From the NCBI GenBank assembly GCA_007129655.1, contig SKVC01000040.1, positions 1 through 24,796 on the forward strand: a stretch of DNA of 24,796 bases, written 5' to 3'. A program made the position numbers and the translations under genes. Below, piece by piece: positions 7,866 to 13,934 of this stretch (its first letter is position 1; each line of letters starts with the position of its first letter). The DNA comes from Thermoplasmata archaeon. GTDB taxonomy: Archaea > Thermoplasmatota > Thermoplasmata > Halarchaeoplasmatales > Halarchaeoplasmataceae. The notes under the pieces are model-generated. The model ran no database searches, was not told where the DNA came from, and saw only the letters and a list, made by a program, of their open reading frames with translations.

Positions 7866-8861
7866 ATGAAAGTCAAGACGAAAGATGGAGTAAAAGAGAT
7901 GCGAGCGGTGTGGATGGAAGGCGACGATGTGGTAATGATAGACCAAAGAGATCTGCCTAATAGGTTAAATTTTTTTACAGCTAAGAACCATATCGATATC
8001 CATCGTTCTATCAAGGATATGATGATCCGTGGTGCACCGTCCATCGGTGTTACCGCCGCCTATGGAATGGCACAAGCAGCGGTTAAGGGAGCCGACATGG
8101 AAGAGGCCGCAGAGACTATCCGTTCCGCACGCCCTACGGCTTACGATCTATTTTACGCTGTGGATCACATGCTGACGAATATGGGTGATGATCCGATCAA
8201 AGCTGCGGAAAAATATGCCGATTCCGTTGCTGCCAAATGCAGAGCCATTGGCGAACACGGGGCAAAACTCATCTCCGATGGGACTAGAATTCTCACCCAC
8301 TGTAATGCCGGAGCCCTGGCCACTTTAGATCATGGAACTGCCCTTGCCCCCATCCGGGCGGCTCACGGATCCGGACGCGATATATTCGTTTTTGTGGATG
8401 AAACAAGACCCCGACTACAGGGGATGCGCCTTACTGCATGGGAACTAAACAACGAGGATATCCCGCATGCGATTATAGCAGATAACGCCGCAGGTCACTA
8501 TATGCAGCGTGGCGAGGTAGACCTGGTCATCGTGGGAACCGATAGGATAGCCGCAAACGGTGATATAGCAAACAAGATCGGCACCTACGAAAAGGCGGTA
8601 GTCGCAAATGCGAACGACATACCTTTTTACGTGGCGGCCCCGGTGACCACTTTTGATCCCAACACACCATCCGGCGAAGATATCCCTATCGAAGAAAGGG
8701 ATCCGTTGGAAGTGTTAGATATCCACGGTGTACGTATTTATCCAAAGGGTTCGCCGGCTAGGAACCCGGCCTTCGATGTAACACCTAATTCTCTGATCAC
8801 CGGTTTTATCACTGAAAAAGGTGTTTTTTCGCCGAAAGAATTGAGCAGAATGTTCGATTGA
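7866..8861 (+). CDS. mtnA: S-methyl-5-thioribose-1-phosphate isomerase family protein
   Basis: 331 residues, typical for MtnA of the eIF2B alpha/beta/delta-like isomerase fold. MtnA converts 5-methylthioribose 1-phosphate to the ribulose form in methylthioadenosine salvage. Visible landmarks are MMIRGAPSIGVTAAYGMA (RGAPSIG at 55-61), THCNAGALAT with the catalytic cysteine C146, the TRPRLQGMRLTAWEL substrate loop, VGTDRIAANGDIANKIGTY with the catalytic aspartate D226, and IPIEERDPLEV near the C-terminus. The ATG at 7866 is preferred to an in-frame ATG at 7839, because the latter lies inside the previous gene and homologs begin near MKVK...RAVW. Four bases separate it from the Nudix fusion gene, with a GAGTGAT ribosome-site-like sequence, so it belongs to the same operon. 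Related archaeal proteins include ribose-1,5-bisphosphate isomerase and aIF2B; the motifs favour MtnA. Confidence 0.88.
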   Translation: MKVKTKDGVKEMRAVWMEGDDVVMIDQRDLPNRLNFFTAKNHIDIHRSIKDMMIRGAPSIGVTAAYGMAQAAVKGADMEEAAETIRSARPTAYDLFYAVDHMLTNMGDDPIKAAEKYADSVAAKCRAIGEHGAKLISDGTRILTHCNAGALATLDHGTALAPIRAAHGSGRDIFVFVDETRPRLQGMRLTAWELNNEDIPHAIIADNAAGHYMQRGEVDLVIVGTDRIAANGDIANKIGTYEKAVVANANDIPFYVAAPVTTFDPNTPSGEDIPIEERDPLEVLDIHGVRIYPKGSPARNPAFDVTPNSLITGFITEKGVFSPKELSRMFD

Positions 8862-8919
8862 ATTTCATTGATACATTACCAAAAATTAATTACCTATTAG
8901 GAAGTAATCTTTTATAGAT

Positions 8920-9906
8920 ATGAGCGAGGAATGGATATCTGCAAGCGATATTGAGAAGTTCGGATACTGTCCATTAAGTTGGTGGTTAAGCAGAGAAGAC
9001 GATATAACCAATGAAGATCTTCAACGTGGAACGGAAGAACATAACGAGATCAGCGAGATACTCGGCGAAGTAAAGGACAAGGAAGAAACATCCAGCAGGA
9101 TCGAACCTATCGTACTTTGGCTAGCAGTAGCGGCTTCTGTGGTGTCTATAATGGGACTGACTCTATTTCAGCCTGAAAGATTCATGTATCAAATTTTGAT
9201 AATACTCTCGTTGATCTGGCTTCTCGCTGCAGTTTTTTTCTTATATGTTAGTGAAACTGGCTTGTTTAAAGGCGACAGTTTCACTTTTGAACGTATCATA
9301 CTGATATTTGCCATGGTGGCTACGATCCTCGGAATATACAGTTTAACATTACCGCTTTCCGATGAGTTATTCGCCCGTTTAGCACAAATATTATCTCTTT
9401 CTTGGTTAGTAGGAGCCTCTTACTGGCTAAAACGTAGTCTCACGTTAACGGAAGAAGCATCACAAAAGAGAAAGGTTCTCGATGTTAGAGAGGGTGCCGT
9501 TAAGTACGTGGATCGTCTGAAGAAGAAGGCAAAATTATTAGCGTCCGAAACACACAAACTTCGCGGTAGGCCGGATTACATATTAGAGATTGATGGAAAA
9601 AATATACCTGTAGAAGTAAAAACCGGTCGAACACCCAAGGGCCCATTTTTTTCACACATATTACAGATAGCGGCTTATTGTCTATTGCTCGAAGAGACAA
9701 GTAATCGTCCATCCTATGGAATAGTCAAATACGAAGAAAACGAATTTGAGATCGATTACGATGAAAAGCTTAAAGAGCTACTTATCACCAAACTCGCAGA
9801 GATGAGACAGTTAACTGTTTCCGAAGATGTCCATAGAAATCATAACCGGGAAGGTAAATGCAGATTCTGTTCGCGGCGTAAAATATGCCCCGAATCACTC
9901 GTCTGA
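8920..9906 (+). CDS. Membrane-inserted Cas4/RecB-like iron-sulfur nuclease
   Basis: 328 residues with the signature of Cas4-type PD-(D/E)XK nucleases, split by membrane spans. An N-terminal cysteine (C17 in KFGYCPLSWWLSRE) and a C-terminal cluster (C314, C317, C323 in GKCRFCSRRKICPES) would bind a 4Fe-4S cluster. The catalytic core is near the C-terminus: GRPDYILEIDGK (D219), VEVKTGR (E232, K234) and QIAAY (Q249, Y253). Between them, residues about 62-82, 88-110, 124-144 and 150-170 are four strongly hydrophobic segments. This predicts a nuclease held at the cytoplasmic face of the membrane. Soluble Cas4 proteins are about 160-220 residues, and the extra length is the membrane block. No cas genes or CRISPR repeats are present. 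An AT-rich promoter element lies about 30 bases before the ATG. DNA processing is the family inference; the cellular role is unknown. Confidence 0.85.
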   Translation: MSEEWISASDIEKFGYCPLSWWLSREDDITNEDLQRGTEEHNEISEILGEVKDKEETSSRIEPIVLWLAVAASVVSIMGLTLFQPERFMYQILIILSLIWLLAAVFFLYVSETGLFKGDSFTFERIILIFAMVATILGIYSLTLPLSDELFARLAQILSLSWLVGASYWLKRSLTLTEEASQKRKVLDVREGAVKYVDRLKKKAKLLASETHKLRGRPDYILEIDGKNIPVEVKTGRTPKGPFFSHILQIAAYCLLLEETSNRPSYGIVKYEENEFEIDYDEKLKELLITKLAEMRQLTVSEDVHRNHNREGKCRFCSRRKICPESLV

Positions 9907-10203
9907 ATCTTCCTCTAACTTTTCACGTATATATTTTATATCGTCACGCACCTTTAACATCTCTTCTTCAAAGGCACTGAATTCTCTTTTAGAGAAAAAT
10001 CTATGAGATATATATATGCCTAGGAACGTAGCGCCGATTATACTAAGTATAGATATTACAACAAGTGCGAAAACGAAGGTATAAAAATCTGTTAAGATAT
10101 CGCCTATAGGAAAATAACCCGTTATCATACCTATGGCTAACAAACCAAGAAGCATCACTATCAATCCTAAAAGCATCAGAGGCATAGGGATTCTTCTACG
10201 CAT
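9895..10203 (-). CDS. Small two-span membrane protein with a C-terminal coiled coil
   Basis: 102 residues. Hydrophobic segments at about 6-30 (PMPLMLLGLIVMLLGLLAIG onward) and 40-68 (FYTFVFALVVISILSIIGAT onward) predict two membrane helices. The tail (SKREFSAFEEEMLKVRDDIK, then YIREKLEEDSDE) is an acidic helix with coiled-coil character. It overlaps the lipoprotein gene by 8 bases (ATGCGTAG), so the two are translationally coupled, and its last codons overlap the end of the Cas4-like nuclease gene by 12 bases on the opposite strand. I do not recognise the family. Confidence 0.7.
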   Translation of the reverse strand: MRRRIPMPLMLLGLIVMLLGLLAIGMITGYFPIGDILTDFYTFVFALVVISILSIIGATFLGIYISHRFFSKREFSAFEEEMLKVRDDIKYIREKLEEDSDE

Positions 10204-10645
10204 TTAGCTCGATCACCACCTTGGTAAGTCTTACCGAATAAGGTAGGCCGGTATCTCTTATGTTCGTAGTTGAGCCGTCGGCATCTGTGATTTCAAAGAC
10301 AATATTATCCAGCAACACAAGGCTGTAGGAAGCATTATAGTAATAAAAGTTGTTATCAAGCCATATCTCTATAGTTATGTGAAATTGAGTTTTATTTGTT
10401 CTGTATTCGATCGAAAAAGAGTCATTTTTTTCCATTTCTATTACATCATCTAATTTTAGAGTTAAATTATCGTATCTGGTTTCTCCGATACCATGAACAT
10501 ATAATATCGTATGGTTGATGGCTTCCGGATTATAATCCACGACAAGTTTTGGTATATCCGAAGCCGGAGGTCTTGGAGGGTCTGTACAACCCAGGGTCGT
10601 CATAACGATGGCGATCACCACCAGAACCGCTATTCCCCTTTTCAT
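10196..10645 (-). CDS. Predicted lipoprotein of unknown function
   Basis: 149 residues from the ATG at 10645. An earlier in-frame ATG (10723) would put 26 polar residues ahead of the signal sequence and is rejected. The N-terminus is a lipoprotein signal: basic MKRG, hydrophobic IAVLVVIAIVMTT, then lipobox TLGC, so Cys21 would be lipid-modified and the rest external. The mature part starts with a Pro-rich linker (TDPPRPPASDIP) and a single beta-rich domain with many aromatics (LDNNFYYYNASYSLVLLDNI) and several N-x-S/T glycosylation sites (NHT, NLT, NDS, NKT, NAS). The strands suggest an Ig-like or CARDB-like fold, but no family is certain. It is coupled to the downstream two-span membrane protein, suggesting a small cell-surface unit. 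Confidence 0.7.
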   Translation of the reverse strand: MKRGIAVLVVIAIVMTTLGCTDPPRPPASDIPKLVVDYNPEAINHTILYVHGIGETRYDNLTLKLDDVIEMEKNDSFSIEYRTNKTQFHITIEIWLDNNFYYYNASYSLVLLDNIVFEITDADGSTTNIRDTGLPYSVRLTKVVIELNA

Positions 10646-10723
10646 ATACTCTTTATAGAGAAATATATCTTTATTAAGTTTATCGGAACGATATTCAGTC
10701 GGATGTGGCACGATATCAACCAA

Positions 10724-10763
10724 AAATATATAAATGCCTTCTTAGAATAAAATAATAGGTGAT
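10724..10763 (+). promoter_or_regulatory. Strong promoter and ribosome site of the 63-residue protein gene
   Basis: A consensus-like TATA element (AAATATATAAAT, 10724-10735) is followed by AGGTGAT (10757-10763), five bases before the ATG at 10769. A nearer ATG at 10764 closes after three codons and is not the start. This is one of the best TATA plus ribosome-site combinations in the window, suggesting high expression. Confidence 0.65.
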
Positions 10764-10768
10764 ATGAA

Positions 10769-10960
10769 ATGTTGAGCGATGAAGTATACGACCTGATGCG
10801 CCAGTTAGTGGAGGAGAGTAAAAGCCTGTACGAGATAAAGGAACACTACAAAGATGACTCACAGCACTGTGATAAGTGCTTAGATTTCTGGAAAAAACTG
10901 GAACAAAAAAAGATGAAAAACACAGAAGAATTAGAGGCGATTCTAAGAAAACACTGGTAG
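10769..10960 (+). CDS. Small charged helical protein with a CxxC pair
   Basis: 63 residues, helical and highly charged. It has two helices, LSDEVYDLMRQLVEESKSLY plus EIKEHYKDD and then CLDFWKKLEQKKMKNTEELE plus AILRKHW, joined by QHCDKCLDFW. The single CxxC could bind metal as a dimer or form a disulfide. The promoter and ribosome site are strong, so it is very likely a real gene despite its size. It resembles short uncharacterised archaeal proteins beginning LSDEVY(D/E)LMRQL that I have seen in methanogens and relatives, with no assigned role. It is divergent from the lipoprotein gene and followed by a T-rich terminator. Confidence 0.75.
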   Translation: MLSDEVYDLMRQLVEESKSLYEIKEHYKDDSQHCDKCLDFWKKLEQKKMKNTEELEAILRKHW

Positions 10961-10981
10961 AACAACCTTTATCAAAAACCA

Positions 10982-10997
10982 TTTATTTTTTTATTTT
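10982..10997 (+). terminator. T-rich terminator after the 63-residue protein gene
   Basis: The run TTTATTTTTTTATTTT begins about 22 bases after the stop codon at 10960. Archaeal termination commonly uses T-tracts on the coding strand without a required hairpin. It also marks the left edge of the gene-free structured repeat region. Confidence 0.5.
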
Positions 10998-11027
10998 CAC
11001 GATCTAAAGATCAATAACAGTGGTTCC

Positions 11028-11175
11028 GAAAACAATCGTTTTCTAACAGCTCGTTAAGTAGAGCTTAACTCCTCAGCCGGACGAGAGAAATTCATTAGAA
11101 TTTCTCGAGCGAGAGGAACCCGTTCCTCTCAGTTTTCGAATACGGCCGAGCGCACAAGCGCAGCGTAGTGGGCTC
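11028..11175. repeat. Structured direct repeat, copy 1 (hairpin array)
   Basis: The block 11050-11175 matches 11263-11388 with three differences in 126 bases. It contains perfect short inverted repeats in series: GTTAAG/CTTAAC (11053-11069), GAGAAATTC/GAATTTCTC (11085-11106), GAGAGGAAC/GTTCCTCTC (11111-11130) and GCGC/GCGC (11150-11161). Just before the conserved block lies another hairpin, GAAAAC/GTTTTC (11028-11043). The block ends with TGGGCTC (11169-11175), the same seven bases as the discriminator and start of the acceptor strand of tRNA-Val in plus-strand orientation, but here no tRNA follows. There is no open reading frame. It could be a structured RNA, a palindromic mobile repeat, or debris of a tandem duplication of the tRNA-Val locus. 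Confidence 0.85.
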
Positions 11176-11236
11176 TTACCAAAATGCTTTCGCATTTTCG
11201 TGAGCCATAAAAAAGTGTTGGCTTTTGATGGGCTCA
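11176..11236. repeat. Linker stem-loop between the two structured repeats
   Basis: AAAATGC (11181-11187) and GCATTTT (11192-11198) form a perfect 7-base stem; on the minus strand the loop is GAAA closed by C-G, a GNRA tetraloop. It is bracketed by GGCTC (11171-11175) and GAGCC (11202-11206), so a shortened acceptor-like stem could close around it. A second copy of the tRNA-Val 3' end octamer TGGGCTCA lies at 11229-11236. In copy 2 this place is occupied by a complete tRNA. Confidence 0.6.
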
Positions 11237-11239
11237 ATC

Positions 11240-11388
11240 GGAAATATACAGATTTCCAATAACTCGTTAAGCAGAGCTTAACTCCTCAGCCGGACGAGAG
11301 AAATTCATTAGAATTTCTCGAGCGAGAGGAACCCGTTCCTCTCAGTTTTCGAATACGGCTGAGCGCACAAACGCAGCGTAGTGGGCTC
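11240..11388. repeat. Structured direct repeat, copy 2, abutting tRNA-Val
   Basis: The second copy of the hairpin array (conserved block 11263-11388), 213 bases to the right of copy 1. The hairpin preceding it is GGAAAT/ATTTCC (11240-11257): same place as in copy 1 but different bases, with pairing kept. Two of the three substitutions in the conserved block fall in loops or near stems, and one (G to A at 11371) weakens the GCGC stem. The last seven bases are the 3' end of the tRNA-Val gene, which is transcribed into this block on the minus strand. Confidence 0.85.
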
Positions 11389-11455
11389 AGCCGGATTCGA
11401 ACCGGCGATCTCCGCCATGTGAAGGCGACGTCATAACCAACTAGACTATGAGCCC
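11382..11455 (-). tRNA. tRNA-Val (CAC)
   Basis: A complete 74-base cloverleaf on the minus strand. Acceptor strands GGGCTCA (11455-11449) and TGAGCCC pair perfectly, with discriminator A at 11382. The D-arm has GTCTAGTTGGTTATGAC, the anticodon stem TCGCC/GGCGG encloses TTCACAT with anticodon CAC, and the T-arm is GCCGG-TTCGAAT-CCGGC. CCA is not encoded and there is no intron. Both flanks are repeated: its 3' end runs into the structured repeat, and its first 16 bases plus upstream DNA are duplicated at 11531-11594. No clear TATA box is visible immediately upstream, so the promoter may lie within or beyond the duplicated flank. Confidence 0.96.
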
Positions 11456-11503
11456 GTTTGCGAATAGGATAGTGGTGTTAACCACGAACCAACCTTTGGT
11501 TGG
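11440..11503. repeat. Direct repeat A: tRNA-Val 5' end and upstream flank
   Basis: This 64-base stretch matches 11531-11594 with one difference (11499). It holds the first 16 bases of tRNA-Val and 48 bases of its upstream flank. It includes inverted repeats GTGGT/ACCAC (11472-11484) and CCAACC/GGTTGG (11489-11503). Between copies A and B there is GGGAAT/ATTCCC, another perfect short hairpin (11512-11525). Confidence 0.9.
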
Positions 11504-11530
11504 TGAGCGCGGGGAATTTATTCCCAGCAG

Positions 11531-11594
11531 ACTAGACTATGAGCCCGTTTGCGAATAGGATAGTGGTGTTAACCACGAACCAACCTTTGCTTGG
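11531..11594. repeat. Direct repeat B: truncated tRNA-Val 5' fragment and flank
   Basis: The second copy of the flank, 91 bases to the right of copy A. It carries only 16 bases of the tRNA 5' end (11531-11546), with no D-loop, anticodon or T-arm beyond it, so it is a tRNA fragment and not a gene. From 11595 to the UPF0201 promoter at 11651 nothing else is evident. Confidence 0.9.
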
Positions 11595-11650
11595 CTCGAC
11601 ACTAAAACGTGAATCGTAATTAATCTTTTTCCCGAGCAATAAACCAATGA

Positions 11651-11660
11651 CTTTATATTC
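11651..11660 (+). promoter_or_regulatory. TATA element for the UPF0201 gene
   Basis: CTTTATATTC (11651-11660) is centred about 25 bases before the ATG at 11681, the distance expected for a leaderless archaeal mRNA. No ribosome site is seen before the start, which agrees. Confidence 0.55.
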
Positions 11661-11680
11661 GTGCGTCGGTACCGAATACG

Positions 11681-12073
11681 ATGTCCCTCGGAGTCTACGA
11701 TTACACGGTAACGATCAAAACCGAAATATACCCGACCGAAAGGAAAAAGGTAGTTCAGTACTGTCTGGAAGAGATATTTCCGTCAACCGAATGGAATATG
11801 GAAGGAGAAGAACTACACGGCGAGTCAAAATCTCTTGAAGAATTCGCAGAGATATTGTACGACACGAAGATACGGGATACCGCTAGAGAACATCTTCTTA
11901 GAAAAGTGAATGACGGAAAGTGCTCCTTCGTACTCTCTAAGCAGGCAACTTGTACCAGAAGGATAAACTTCTCCGTGGTCGAACAACCTCTTGGAGTCGT
12001 TGAAATTACCATAGAATGCGACCAGATAGAGTCGCTGATACGGGAGTTGACGAAAACATGGGGGCGAAGATGA
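11681..12073 (+). CDS. UPF0201/DUF54 family RNA-binding-like protein
   Basis: 130 residues, close to the family norm of about 135-145. UPF0201 proteins are small archaeal proteins with a predicted RNA-binding fold; their biochemical role is not established. Diagnostic stretches are IKTEIYPTERKKVVQYCLEE at the start, the central IRDTAREHLLRKVNDG, then CSFVLSKQATCTRRINFSVV and QPLGVVEITIECDQIESLIR. The start is the ATG placed about 25 bases after a TATA element. Its stop overlaps the start of the TIM-barrel gene (ATGA at 12070-12073), so both are probably translated together, a pairing I believe occurs in other euryarchaea. Confidence 0.85.
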   Translation: MSLGVYDYTVTIKTEIYPTERKKVVQYCLEEIFPSTEWNMEGEELHGESKSLEEFAEILYDTKIRDTAREHLLRKVNDGKCSFVLSKQATCTRRINFSVVEQPLGVVEITIECDQIESLIRELTKTWGRR

Positions 12074-12825
12074 TATTCGCATCGAACCCTCTTTACTGCT
12101 TAAAACCATTCCATAAAGTCCTTGAGATGCTGTTACCCCACTTCAATGGTTGGGAATTCTTGGCGGAAAAGGAACACTCATGGGATAACCGGGAGCATAT
12201 GAAAGACGTACTGAGTACAACAGACATGAAAGTACAACTACATGCCCCCTTTAACGACGTCAATCTAGCCAGTATGAATCCGCGAATAGTCGAAGCATCG
12301 ATTTTAGAAATAGAACGTACCTTTCAGTTAGCCACATTGCTGGACAGCGACATGGTAACAATACATCCTGGAATATACTCGCCTCTAGGTAGATTCTGGG
12401 ACGGTGCGAAACCGAGAGCCCACGAATCTCTGAAAAGATTATATATTCTGTCAAAGGAATATGGCATCACATGCGCCTTGGAGAACATGCCGGATCTGGA
12501 TGTTACCATGGGTGTCACCCCAGACGAGATACAAGAATTCTTACAATCTTCGGGACTTTCACTCTGTTTGGATGTTGGACACGCATACACCAGCGGCCGG
12601 CTAATCGATTTTTTAGATATGGATATAGTACCGGTAAACCTGCATCTCCACGATAATATAGGGGGAAGAGATGAACATCGAACACTAGGGGACGGAGAGA
12701 TCGATTTTGAATCGTCGTTGAAAAAGTTAGATAGTTACGAAGGTAATTATGTTATCGAGGGTCGGAGTTTGGAAAGCATATTAGCAAGCAAACTTTATCT
12801 CGAAGAGCTTCTCGATAAATTTTAA
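12070..12825 (+). CDS. Sugar phosphate isomerase/epimerase-like TIM-barrel protein
   Basis: 251 residues of the AP endonuclease 2/xylose isomerase-like TIM barrel family, which use divalent metals. Barrel-end ligand motifs appear in order: VQLHAPFND (H58), VTIHPG (H99), ALENMPD (E138), CLDVGHAYTSG (D168, H171), LHLHDNIGGRDEHRTLGDGE (H192, H194, D201, H203) and YVIEGRS (E230). This arrangement fits sugar phosphate isomerases/epimerases and endonuclease IV-like enzymes, and the substrate cannot be told from sequence. The start chosen is ATG 12070, which overlaps the UPF0201 stop as ATGA and is preceded by GGGGG. In-frame starts at 12058 and 12016 lie deeper in the previous gene. Confidence 0.85.
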   Translation: MIFASNPLYCLKPFHKVLEMLLPHFNGWEFLAEKEHSWDNREHMKDVLSTTDMKVQLHAPFNDVNLASMNPRIVEASILEIERTFQLATLLDSDMVTIHPGIYSPLGRFWDGAKPRAHESLKRLYILSKEYGITCALENMPDLDVTMGVTPDEIQEFLQSSGLSLCLDVGHAYTSGRLIDFLDMDIVPVNLHLHDNIGGRDEHRTLGDGEIDFESSLKKLDSYEGNYVIEGRSLESILASKLYLEELLDKF

Positions 12826-12894
12826 TACGTCTATAATGTATGTATCGGTGAAATCTAAATGAACGAAATTCTTTCAAGGAAGTGTGGTTGAAAG

Positions 12895-13893
12895 ATGGAG
12901 CCCCTAATGCTTGCGCTTTATCTGCTGATACTAGTTGTTTTGTTATATATAAGTGCATTTTTCTCCGGCTCCGAAACCGCCTTGACCGCCCTCAATAAAG
13001 TGGATATAGCTAATCTCAAATTATCCGGAGAAAAGCGGATCGACATAATCATCAAGTTAAAATCGGATATGGATAGTACTATCATCACCATTCTGATAGG
13101 AAATAATCTTGTTAACATAACAGCTTCTGCCCTCGCAACTAAAATCGCTTATGATACTTTGGGCCACCTCGGCATATCTATAGCCGTGGGCGTTCTAACC
13201 ATTCTCGTATTGATATTCAGCGAGATAACCCCCAAGGGTTTCGCTATAAAGAACAAACGGCGTTTAAGCGTTAAAAGCGCACCCGTGATATACTATATGT
13301 TGTTGGTATGCAAGCCGCTGATCAATCTATTGAGCTGGATATCCGACCACATAATACGTTTTCTAGGCGGAGAAACCAAAGATGAAAAGATGCATATCAC
13401 CGAATCCGATATCAGAGATCTTGCATCGGTGCTGGAGGACGAAGGTATCATTAAAAAGGTCGAAAAAGACATCCTACACAATGTTTTCTGGTTCGGAGAC
13501 GTAAAGGTCAGCAAGGTAAAGATACCTCGGGAAGACAGTTTCGTGCTGGATTCCGAGATAACACACGACGAAGGGGTCGAGTTCATCAAAGAACACGGTT
13601 TTACCAGGATCCCGGTGGCCGAACATGATACCGATCAGATAATCGGAATACTGTACAGTAAAGATATCCTGGGAGAAGAAGTGGGAAATATGAATGAATT
13701 CGCCCGTGAAGTTCCTTATTTTGTTAAGAACAATGAGGAGATCACAGAAGTTTTCCATAAAATGAAGAAGCAGCGTATACATATGGCGATAGTCCAGGAT
13801 GAAGAAGGCGACTTCGACGGAATCATCACCCTTGAAGATATTTTGGAAGAGTTATTGGGAGAGATATACGACGAATTCGACATGCATGGTTGA
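12895..13893 (+). CDS. CNNM/CorB-like membrane protein with a CBS pair
   Basis: 332 residues. Residues 1-150 are a DUF21/CNNM membrane domain with about four hydrophobic helices and the family motifs FSGSETALTALNK (23-35), IGNNLVNI (68-75) and SEITPKG (109-115). Residues about 205-325 are a CBS-domain pair (HGFTRIPVAEHDTDQIIGIL, MAIVQDEEGDFDGIITLEDI), which in relatives binds adenine nucleotides. CNNM/CorB proteins are linked to Mg2+ transport or sensing. Many family members of about 420-440 residues have a C-terminal CorC/HlyC domain; this one ends directly after the second CBS domain. The start is ATG 12895, with a GGTTG stretch a few bases upstream. Old annotations call such proteins hemolysins; that role is not supported. 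Confidence 0.9.
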   Translation: MEPLMLALYLLILVVLLYISAFFSGSETALTALNKVDIANLKLSGEKRIDIIIKLKSDMDSTIITILIGNNLVNITASALATKIAYDTLGHLGISIAVGVLTILVLIFSEITPKGFAIKNKRRLSVKSAPVIYYMLLVCKPLINLLSWISDHIIRFLGGETKDEKMHITESDIRDLASVLEDEGIIKKVEKDILHNVFWFGDVKVSKVKIPREDSFVLDSEITHDEGVEFIKEHGFTRIPVAEHDTDQIIGILYSKDILGEEVGNMNEFAREVPYFVKNNEEITEVFHKMKKQRIHMAIVQDEEGDFDGIITLEDILEELLGEIYDEFDMHG

Positions 13894-13934
13894 ACGAAAA
13901 AACTATTTAGTGAACCATCACTAACCCTATCGAG

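Noticed and set aside
10646..10723. Earlier ATG for the lipoprotein gene
   Set aside because: It would place 26 charged residues before a signal peptide with a lipobox; the later ATG gives a normal lipoprotein signal.
11028..11388. Possible CRISPR array because of repeats and a Cas4-like gene nearby
   Set aside because: Only two long copies, with internal palindromes and no regular short repeats and spacers; no cas1, cas2 or effector genes are present.
11382..11594. Possible attachment site of an integrated element at tRNA-Val
   Set aside because: The clean flank duplication involves the tRNA 5' end and not the 3' end usually used, and no integrase or element genes lie between the repeats.
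12895..13893. Hemolysin annotation for the CNNM/CBS protein
   Set aside because: Historic naming of this family; the domains point to divalent-cation transport or sensing, not a toxin.
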